Shown here piece after piece: positions 55,857 through 64,000 of a stretch of 64,000 nucleotides of DNA. The translations under genes were made by a program, and so were the position numbers. The stretch comes from Acanthamoeba lenticulata. Lineage: Eukaryota > Discosea > Longamoebia > Acanthamoebidae. The notes under the pieces were generated by a model that worked only from the letters and a program-made list of their open reading frames with translations, did no database searches and was not told where the DNA came from. Position 1 is the first letter of the stretch. Each line of letters begins with the position of its first letter. The stretch spans positions 28,682 to 92,681 of the forward strand of contig NAVB01000201.1 of the NCBI GenBank assembly GCA_002179805.1, written 5' to 3'.

Positions 55857-57123
55857 TCAACAAAATCGCTGCAAGAAGGAGATGTAGGCGTTCTTGGCCG
55901 GGGCGTTGGTCTGCGCACAAGCGATACGCTAATGAGATCGAGCGTCCGGGTACAAGAGAGGAGGACGAGCGGAGGGGGTTCGCACCGGGATGACGTGGCC
56001 TGTCGGGTGCTCAAACGTCGCGGCCGACGGGAACAGCCCAGCCAGCTCTCGGCTGTATCCTGGCGGCACGAGATCGTCCTTTAGTCCCCATACATGCAGC
56101 GTGGGCACAACGCTGTGGCCTTCCTTGAGCTCCGCGTAGGCCTGCCGGTAGGGCTCGGCCCGGACAGGGAACGCCTGTACACGCCGTGCTGTGAGAGGCC
56201 GTTCGGACAAATGCGGCGGTCCTGCGTGTGAAGTCGTACACAAAAGAAGATGCCAAACTTGAACCCGAATCGGAGGCGCGCGAACACGTCGTCAGAGCTC
56301 TCTGCTCCCGTGCCGTCGTCCGCGCCACCGACGGTACGGGGCGTCGAGGCCAGCGCGCACAGGAGTGATGCCAGGAGGCCTGTGGTGGGGTGGAGGTCGA
56401 GCGCGTGAGCGCAACCAGAAAACGGGAACCGCGGCCATGAGCCGGGCGGGCGCACCGCCTTGCGAGTAGCCGATCACGCCGTCAAAGGGCCCGTGGGCCT
56501 CCTCCCGAGCGATGAAGTCCGCCACGAACTGCACATGAGTCGAGTTGCGAAGAGACATTGTCAGCGAAGCGCAAAGGGAACGATGGAGACGAGAAGAGGT
56601 GGCGAGACGTCGAGTGTTTCAGCGATGCCCACAGTGGCGGTCCCGCCCGTCAGGTAGGCGCTCTGTGGCACGGTGTCCCACCATTTAAAGATGTCGACGC
56701 CCTCTGAACCGGTTTGAACAAGAGGATGGTCAGGTACAACAACAACAACAACAATAACAGCTGCAAGCTTGCTGGGTGGACACGAAACAACCTTGCTGGG
56801 AGGCTTCCTCCATCCGGTGCGGGCTTGGCGCGTACACTGCACCACGACACAAGGAGACGACGTCAGAGGCGGCAGGAAGGAATTCAACCCTACGGACGAA
56901 CCGTATTCGATGTCGAGCTTGTTCAGGCACCTTTGCCTGCCATGCGCATGTGGAAAGGACAAGGTCGTATTGTGAGCGCCAAGGTTTGCCGTAAGGCGGA
57001 GCCAACGGAAGCGTGCCTGAAGTTTTTAAACGTCTTGTCGCGGAAGACGTCGATGTTCTGCCGATACCCGTGAAAGCACAGCACTCGCAAGGGCCGTTTC
57101 TTTGTGGTGCTCTCCTTCTCCAT
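55857..57123 (-). CDS. FSH1/OVCA2-type serine hydrolase
   Basis: A small cytosolic alpha/beta hydrolase of the FSH1 family, which cleaves esters or thioesters; the natural substrate here is unknown. The ATG at 57123 gives MEKESTTKKRPLRVLCFHGY with the oxyanion HGYRQN. Later exons: GVDIFKWWDTVPQSAYL, FVADFIAREEAHGPFDGVI with GYSQGGAPARLMA (nucleophile Ser), SVVPTLHVWGLKDDLVPP (acid) and EHPTGHVIP (His). A last small exon, spliced from about 55899, reads TNAPAKNAYISFLQRFC to the stop at 55857. All triad residues are present. About five introns. The exon between the N-terminal exon and GVDIFKWW is placed only roughly because its frame is ambiguous. Confidence 0.85.
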
Positions 57124-57233
57124 TTCAATCGACTACAAACTCTTTCTTTTGGCGCCTGCTTTATGTTATGATTTTTCAAGCTTTTTTTTCACTTTGCATT
57201 TTGATTAATTTCAGGAGCTCGCAGCCGCTGCCC

Positions 57234-58359
57234 TCAGAGGTTGGCCTTCTTGGGCCCGAACTTGCCCGCCGCCAGCCCCAACCTGGCGAAGTACAACAAG
57301 ATTGGTTCAGAATGCTGAGAGCCTCTCATCACAACCTTTAAGAACAAACTAAAAAATGTGCATACCCGCCCTTGGTCAGCTTGTCGTAGGCGTCGATGTA
57401 CATTTCCTGCTTCAGCTGACTGAGAATGGTCTTGTTGGTGCCCTTCGGAGCCAATTGCTGGGCAAGCGCCACGGCCCGGGGCAGCACCTCGGCCTCGGAC
57501 ACCGCCGCATCGAGGAAGCCAGCCTGAGGGCCATCACCAACAAGCCAACAACAGGTCAGCTCACCTGCCAGTTTGCACAGGATCCGAGAGGACGACCTTG
57601 ACGCCCTCAGGCGCGTTGTAGCGCTTGGCCGTGAGGATGCTGTCGCGGAAGACGCCGCGCTCGAGCTTGGCCCGCGCCACGGCCGCCATGCCAGGGCACA
57701 GGTTGAGGCCAATGTCGACCTCGTTCATGCAACAGAAGCCTCGGTCCGCCCTGTTGGTGGCAGCCACGACCACGCCGTTGTCAGTCTCATCACCATGATG
57801 AGGTCTGAGAAGACGAACACACCGCATGATCCGGTAGTCGTGGGAGAGGGCCATGAGGAAGCCACCAGCAAAGCAGTGACCGTTGATGGCCGCCACCGTG
57901 GGCACGCCAGCGATCAGGAAATGGGCCAGCACGCCCATGTACTGGTTCATGAAGGACTCGACCTCGTCCGTGTGGCTGCCCACGTAGTCGAGATCAAGCC
58001 CATTGGAGTAGAACTTGCCCTCGCCTGTCGTGACCAGCGCTGTGGGCCCGTCCTGACTGCCGATCGTTCGTGGCAGAGCTCGCGTGAGTTTTTGTTTGGG
58101 CACGAGTGGCGAAAACGCACGCTTCGACGTAGTCAATGGCCTTGTGGAGCGCAACCATGAAGTTGGGGTTGAAGCGGTTCTCGTTGGCCTGCATGTGAAG
58201 GATGAACACGCCTTCGGCACCCTCGGCGGCACGCACCGACACGCCTGGCACAGGCACCGACCACCGGTGACGGCAGTAAGCACCAAGTGGCAACCACCAA
58301 AGAAAAGTCAGTGCAGCAGTGCCGCGACAAGTACCATAACCAAAGTCCTTGGCAGCCAT
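57234..58359 (-). CDS. crotonase-family delta(3),delta(2)-enoyl-CoA isomerase-like protein, peroxisomal
   Basis: Probably isomerises unsaturated enoyl-CoA esters in peroxisomal beta-oxidation. A short first exon at the ATG at 58359 (MAAKDFGYG) is followed by VSVRAAEGAEGVFILHMQ, then NRFNPNFMVALHKAIDYVEA. TALVTTGEGKFYSNGLDLDY has the FSNGLDL oxyanion box of plant-type ECI. Then VPTVAAINGHCFAGGFLMAL, CCMNEVDIGLNLCPGMAAV (likely catalytic Glu in NEVDIG) and DSILTAKRYNAPEGV. A later exon has GFLDAAVSEAEVLPRAVALA. The last small exon ends GKFGPKKANL; KANL is the non-canonical PTS1 of human catalase. About six introns. A hydratase is the alternative, but the box favours the isomerase. Confidence 0.87.
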
Positions 58360-58569
58360 CTTTCTGGGTTGTATGTGTGGGTTAAACAGTCAAGTGAGGA
58401 AGGACTTCAGGACTGAGCTCTTGAGGGAAGACCCACCTTCCCCGCCGAAGAAAAAAAAAGCGAGCAGAGAAAACGAAAGAAATCTCTTGAATGCTACGAA
58501 TGTAGAAAATGTAAAGTACAACAAAACAAAACATGAAGGAGAAGAGAAGGGGCCGGTTGCGGCAACGCT

Positions 58570-60777
58570 CTACTCGCCCCACGGGTTCGGGAGGACCTCG
58601 CTGTCGTTGATCCCCATCTCACGCAGCTGTCGACGCTCCTTCGCTCGTCGGTTCTGGAACCAGACCTGGACCTTGCGCGCCGTCAGACCCAGCTCCTGCG
58701 CCAGGCGCTCCTTGGTCTTGCGCGATGGCAGCGGGTCGCGTAGAAAGACTTCTTCCAGCTGTTGGTACTGCGCCTGGTCCGTGCGACTCCGATTCCTGCA
58801 AGAATAACAACAAATCGTCAGTAATCGAGTCGATTGATTACCAAGATGAACGACGTACGTCTTGGGCTTCTTTGCTGAGGGCTGCCCATCAGCGACGGCA
58901 CCCTGACCGATCTCGGGCGAGGAGGACGAGCCGGGCGACGAGTGGGCGGAGGTCTGCTGTTGCTGCTGCTGTTGGAGCTGATGAAGCTGGAGGCGCTTCT
59001 GCATGCTCGCGTGGGCTATTCGCTTCATGGCCACGTGGTGGGTGAAGATCTCGATGTCCTTCTTCGAGCACGAGGTCGAGCTGTCGGCCACCGCGTTTTG
59101 GAGGATGCCCTCGACCTGGCGCAGCTGCTGCTCGTGGTCCATCGCCACTCGCTGGCCCGCATTCTGCTGCGCCCCTGCCGTCTGTTGCTGTGGCTGGGCG
59201 AGCTGCTGCTGCTGCTGTTGCTGCTGCTGGACGGGCATCTGCAGCTGATGCGGCGAGATGCCGGTGCTGACGAACTGCTGCTGCTGGACTTGCTGCGGCT
59301 GCACGACATACTGCTGCTGGTGCTGGTGCTGATGCTGCATATGCGGATGCTGCACGTGCTGATGCTGATGCTGGTGCTGGTGGACGTGCATGTGCTGCTG
59401 CTGGTACATCTGCTGTTGCTGCTGCAGCTGCTGCTGCTGCGGCATGTGCTGGTGCTGGTGTTGGTGCTGGTGCGTGGCTCCGGCGCCGGCCGCGACGGGC
59501 ATCGGATGCTGAGGCGATTGCGGACGCGGCGGGGCCGCCCCGGGGGTCTGGTGCGGACTGAAGGCCTTCTTGGCGATAGGCCGGCTGAGCGGCGTGCGGA
59601 AGGCTGAGTGTTCGGACAGCACAAACGGCTGCGACGGGTCGCTGACGCCAAACTCGGTCGGCGCGCCGTCCTTGTTGATCCCCGTTGTTGTCGACGTCGA
59701 CGCATCGGTACCGCCCATCATCGCCGCAGCGTCGCCGGTGGTCGCTGTCGCGGAAGCGGCGTCGGCGGGCAGGTGCGGGATCTCGAGGACCTGCATGAGG
59801 GAGGCCTCTTGCTCGTCCTCGGGCAGCGGGTAGAGGAGCGTTGACGCCGTGAACGAGCGCGGGGACGAAGAGCGTGCCGAGGCCGACGAGAGCGACGAGA
59901 CGAAGGAGGGCAGCAAGATCTGTCCGTCTTCGAACGGGATCGGCGACGGGCGCGGCTTGTAGACTCGGCCTGAGACCGCGTCACACAGGAAAAATGTCGT
60001 CAGTAAAACAGGGAGAAAAAATAATTCGACTTCTTTACAGTTGATCAAATGTCGAAGGAAGGACGTGATGAAGGGCAATGGGTACCATGGTGGCTGTGTG
60101 GATTAAAACTATGGTGAGGATGTTGAGGATGGTAGTGATGGTGAGGATGGTGATGCTGTACAACGTAGTGCTGTGCCGTTTGTTGAGGAATGTGCTGATG
60201 ATGCGCGACTTGAGGCTGCTGGCCCATGGGGCCCGGCATATGTTGTTGCTGTTGCTGTTGGATGTGCTGTTGGGACGATTGGATGTGTTGCTGCTGGGGC
60301 GGCTGTGCGGGAGGCAGTGGCTGCATCTGGGGCGGCAGCTGCGGGGGTACAGGATTCCAGGTCGATCCACCCTCATAAGGCCCCAATACGTCGGGTGCCA
60401 TCATGAGATGTGCTGATGTAGCAGGAATTGACGTGGGATATTGACCTCCGAGGAACGAATGTGGCGAAGATGAGCGATTGAGGCCGCCATTTGGAAGGGT
60501 AAGAGGCGATCGAGTCGCAATTCGCTGCAGTGTAGAGAGGATAATGTCCGAGCCTCCTTCCGCTTTCTTGGCAGTTATTGACGTGGCGCCAGTGGACGAA
60601 GGCGGAGACGAATTCGAACTCGCAGGCGTCGTTGTTGCGGTGGTTGCAGTGGTAGTCGGAGCCGCGCAGACAGGAGCCGCAGTCGGTGAGGCCGAAGAAG
60701 TGGGTACGGCGGACGAAGCCTCGGCTGGCACGGCAGTTGGTGGCGAACCAGTTGATTCTTCATCTTGTCGTTTCCTA
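58570..60777 (-). CDS. homeodomain transcription factor with Gln/His-rich N-terminal region (5' exon unresolved)
   Basis: The last exons encode a homeodomain: RSRTDQAQYQQLEEVFLRDP, SRKTKERLAQELGLTARKV and QVWFQNRRAKERRQLREMG (Trp48, Gln50, Asn51 in usual numbering), then NDSEVLPNPWGE at 58570. The big middle exon (about 58862-59968) has dense Gln and His runs (HQHQHQHMPQQQQLQQQQQ and similar), typical of activation domains. The exon at 60045-60777 is Pro/Ser/Thr- and Gln/His-rich, starting RKRQDEESTGSP after a CTTCTTAG acceptor at about 60777. The open frame further upstream starts with TTG only and no in-frame ATG is convincing, so the start codon lies in an upstream exon I cannot place. Confidence 0.85.
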
Positions 60778-61400
60778 AGAAGAGAAGTACGCGAACGAAA
60801 GAAGAACAGGCCGTTCAAGGCTCGGAGTCAATCCAACGGTACCCGCCATGACATCTCCTATCCTCCCGAACAAAGAACGAAAGAGACAACAAGAGAGAAG
60901 AAGATGCGAACCTTTTGTTTGTTGGAGAAGGGGCTTGCATGGCAGACCGATGTGCGCGAACGCAAAGAGCTCACTTACGTGCGAACAAACGAGTACCAAT
61001 ACACTAGAGCACGCACGTCCACGAGGTTGACGGCCGTGAAAAGAAGTCGTATACAAGACGTCGTTCAACAAGAAGTGGGCAATAACCGGCAGTCCGACCG
61101 AGCACGGAGTCGACAGCTCCTGTGCTGAACGTCCCCAGTGCGCTTGGTGACGTGCCCCCCGCCAACCGTACACGTCAGGACTCATTTGGGGCTAAATGAA
61201 CAAGATCCTATCAATATCTGGGAATTCGTTTTTTTTTCACCTGAACTTTTCCTTTAGCTCGCATTCTCCAATGCCCCGCCCGTCCGGTGATCGCTGCACC
61301 AGGGAACGGACACACAGAGCAAAACTACCCATACATGTTGCAGAGCTCTCCGTCGTATCCTCGCCGGATTGTCACGACAAGCTTGCTACAACTTGCTAGC
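60778..61400. other. intergenic region, probably with the homeobox 5' exon and promoter
   Basis: About 620 bp between the homeobox gene's last placed exon edge and the MFS stop. A GTACCG donor-like site at 60840 and GTACTT near 60796 suggest a spliced 5' leader. No other gene is supported. Confidence 0.4.
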
Positions 61401-63714
61401 CTAGTGGGCCGTCGTGTCGTCGAGCATGTCGTCGTGCTCTGGCGACTTGTAGCGCTCGTAGGCGTGCTTCTTGGCTTGGCTCGAGGCGTGTCTTCGCCGC
61501 GCCCAGAGCCACAGGGATACCAGCACCGCCACGCCGCAGAGGAAGGCCGTGATGAACAATGTGTATCGGTAGCATTCTTCGTTGCTGCAGTGGGTGATCT
61601 TGTTGCCCGACTTGTCGATGGTGACGAACTGCCCGTCGCGCCGGAAGTAGTCGTTGAGGTTGCCCGCCAGCAGCGTCGCCAGCAGCTCGCTCCCGACGGC
61701 GGGCGCCAGGCCCAGGAAGCCAGCGGTCGACGCAAAGTACTTGTAGCCAAAGAACTCGATGGTGAGAGTGGGCACGACGCAGAACGTGGCGCCGTAGGCG
61801 ACCCCGAGGAAGACGACGCCCGGGTAGAGCATGGGCACATAGACGGAAAAGGCAAAGTAGAGCTGCACGACGCCCATCAGGCCCGCGGCGGCGACCAAAA
61901 ACGCCACGCGGCCGGTCTTGCCCCAGCGCGTGGTGACCCTGTCGGAGAGGAAGCCCACCAGCACGCGGCCCAGCGTGTTGAACGACGAGAAGAGCGAGAC
62001 CAGCGTGTTGATGGCCTTGTAGTCCGGCACCTGGTCCTGGTGATACTGTTCAAGGCCGACGGTGATGTGAGCCACAGCCGGCAGGGCAGGGCAGGGCAGG
62101 GCGGGCTCGAGGTGGACGCGTACCACGACTTTCTGGTCGACGTCGGCGAGGGAGAAGACCAGCTCGGCAAAGTTGTTGACCAGCGTGATGCCGGAGCCGA
62201 TGACGATCATGAAGACGAAGAAGAGCAGCCAAAAATCGAGCTTCATCAGAGCCTGGAGGAGTGTGAGCTCCTCGGCTTGGGAATCCTTCTCCTCGGGGGC
62301 TGCGTTGTCGTCCGACTCCACAGAAAGCTCTGCGTCCTCCGACGGTTCGTGTTCGCCATTCACGAGCCCCGAAGAGAAGTTGATGGAGCCCACGGGCACG
62401 GGCCGTTGCACGTAGAAGAGCGGGCCTGTGAAGGCCGGCACCAGCAAGAAGGAGCCCAACAGGCACAGCATCGTGATGGCGAACGGGAGCGGATCCACGT
62501 CGGTTATGCCTACGGGCACCCAACACACCACAAAAACAAACATTAATCGATGAATATTGCTTGATTAATTCAGAAAAAAATAAATGAAATAAAAGAAAAT
62601 ATGAAAAATACCTGTGGCGATTGAAGAGGCCCCGTTGAAGAGGGCCAACAGGATGCCAACGGCGTAGATGAACGTAATACGGCCCATCCTGTCCGCTTCC
62701 TGCAAGTCAGCGACATAAGTGGAGTGTCAGTTCCACCTGTGCATTCCTCGACGAGGGGTCTTGTCTTGTCAAGTGGAGAGTGGTGGCAGCGTGTGTGAAC
62801 CTTGGGCCCAAAGGGCGTGGGCACGTCATTGATCAGCATGCCAATCACCACACCGCCCACGCCCAGGAAGATGGCGAGGAACAGCAGGAAGTCGAGCACG
62901 TTGGGCATGTAGAATCCTGCGTTGTGCCAATTTCCCAACACAGCGCCGAGTTGTTGGCGAACGCAAACCAGCACAATGGAATGGTGGTCGTACCCTTGTA
63001 CAGCTGCGTGAGCACGCCCGAGCTGAGGCCGAAGAAGCAGACAAGTCCTCCTACCACCTGCGAAGCGCATCAGAAGGTCTCAGACCAAGGTACGATCTCT
63101 CGACAGGCCACGCACACACGCACCTTGCCACGGTCCTCGGGCCTGAAGTTCTTGATGTTGATCTTGAGAGCCACGCCATAGAGCCAGCTGCCGCCTTGGC
63201 CCATGATCGCGGCGAAGAGGCCAATGACGATGTTGTTGGTCGAGAAGTAATCATTGGCCGCCAGGTACATGAGCATGTAGCCTAGCGTTTTATCCTTGTG
63301 TAAGAGTGGGTTGGGCACAAGAGTGTGGCAGGCGCTGTACCGCCAAAGCTCATGGCTCCTCCAAGCAAGCTCGTAGAGCGCGGTCCAAAGAAGTCGAGCC
63401 AAAGGCCACCCAGCACGCTTGCCCAGGTGCCTGACAAGATGGGCCCCAATCAACACTCAAAATCTCATTTATGCAACCAATCGAAGTTTGAAGCCAAAGA
63501 AAAGGGTCCTTGTACCAGCGTTGCCAAGAGTAGCCACGAGGTTGATCTCCTCTGTGGAGTAGTGAAAGATCTGCTTCAAATCACTTGAGTAGACCGCAAA
63601 CATGTAGACGCTGCCCGAGAGTATCATGAGGTACACTCCCGCGACGAGGGACACCCATCGCGAGGAATAGACCGCCCACCCTGCGCCGTGGGTGACGCTC
63701 ACGGGCCAGGCCAT
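61401..63714 (-). CDS. nodulin-like / NFD4-type major facilitator transporter
   Basis: A polytopic membrane transporter. The ATG at 63714 gives MAWPVSVTHGAGWAVYSSRW, then SLVAGVYLMILSGSVYMFAV and YSSDLKQIFHYSTEEINLV, a match to the nodulin-like domain N-terminus. Later exons: LMYLAANDYFSTNNIVIGLF, MGQGGSWLYGVALKINIKNF, VGGLVCFFGLSSGVL, VLDFLLFLAIFLGVGGVV, MGRITFIYAVGILLALF. The long last exon has an acidic loop (SEDAELSVESDDNAAPEEKD), the second bundle (LDFWLLFFVFMIVIGSG; NTLGRVLVGFLSDRV, an MFS motif A-like GFLSDR; GVVFLGVAYGATFCVVPTL) and a tail ERYKSPEHDDMLDDTTAH. About eight introns. The substrate cannot be read; relatives are linked to iron, sugars or monocarboxylates. An upstream 5' exon is possible. 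Confidence 0.85.
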
Positions 63715-63821
63715 GCTCTTGCTGCAAGATACGCCCACTGCTGCAAATACGCGTTGGGTATCGAAAATTGCGGGGCCCGGCGGTTATCATTAAAGAAAGA
63801 AAAGTCAGGACACAAACAAAC

Positions 63822-64000
63822 ATGGACCTGCGGACGTTGCTTGCCGCTCGCGCCAGAGCCACCAGCGACGACAGAGCAAAGTCGCCGTTCTCCCCTGGCG
63901 AGAACGTCTGCACTCAACGACCGCTCAGACGAGAAGTGGACAACGACGCAGCTGAAGGCAGGCTGTACACCTGGGGCCGCAACGACTATGGTTATCCTCC
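63822..64000 (+). CDS. RCC1-repeat protein, 5' part only
   Basis: A frame from the ATG at 63822 (MDLRTLLAARARATSDD) stays open to the window end. The last visible residues, RLYTWGRNDYGYP, are the start of an RCC1 repeat (LYxWGxNxxGQLG). RCC1-like propellers serve as GEFs or as scaffolds; which applies cannot be told from 59 codons. It is divergent from the MFS transporter, with 107 bp between the starts. Confidence 0.65.
   Translation, partial: MDLRTLLAARARATSDDRAKSPFSPGENVCTQRPLRREVDNDAAEGRLYTWGRNDYGYP

Noticed and set aside
1..64000. tRNA genes and CRISPR arrays
   Set aside because: I looked for B-box-like GGTTCGA motifs with acceptor stems and for regular spaced repeats; none was convincing, and CRISPR is not expected in this eukaryote.

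Overview
The window is nuclear DNA from a protist. The genes are dense and intron-rich. Exons are GC-rich and split by short introns that are either AT-rich or full of CACACGCG-type tracts. A myosin with the order WW - motor - MyTH4 - SH3 (28701-36693) matches class IV, the Acanthamoeba high-molecular-weight myosin type. With a severin, a five-knuckle CCHC protein and a DOCK RhoGEF, this points to Amoebozoa and most likely Acanthamoeba. I infer this from family knowledge; no search was run.

Layout. 1-7891 (-): DOCK-C type RhoGEF, running off the left edge. 8086-16577: a compact cluster with OXNAD1-like reductase (+), PIG-F (+), ZCCHC9-like (+), a small acidic protein (+), a NAA80-like acetyltransferase (-), a membrane J-protein (-), a five-knuckle CCHC protein (+) and a PH-domain protein (+). 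16930-21180: a dead, DIRS-like retroelement and a phosphoglycerate kinase pseudogene, most of it almost free of CpG. 21334-28321: low-complexity genes (-), a Ras-association protein (+), DGAT2 (-) and a TMEM256/DUF423 protein (-). 28701-43891 (+): class IV myosin followed head-to-tail by a very large, putatively myristoylated coiled-coil, LIM and CH protein. 43955-48569 (-): ATAD5/Elg1-like clamp unloader. 49085-54590 (+): cactin, severin and a SERHL-type hydrolase. 54734-55723: two convergent 5S rRNA genes around an AT-rich spacer. 55857-63714 (-): FSH1/OVCA2 hydrolase, peroxisomal enoyl-CoA isomerase-like protein, homeobox protein and a nodulin-like MFS transporter. 63822-64000 (+): start of an RCC1-repeat protein.

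Many genes concern actin and membranes: DOCK GEF, a putative actin N-acetyltransferase, MyTH4 myosin, the LIM/CH scaffold, severin and the RA protein. They are separate transcription units, so any shared role is inference. The strongest unusual signal is the CpG-depleted block. Its tandem repeat copies differ mainly by CA versus TG, and the adjoining retroelement has lost catalytic aspartates in both RT and RNase H by changes that fit CpG-to-CpA. Together these suggest repeat-directed cytosine methylation followed by deamination.

Coordinates of multi-exon genes run from start codon to stop codon and include introns. Exon edges were placed by eye from GT/AG signals and conserved protein, so individual junctions can be off.
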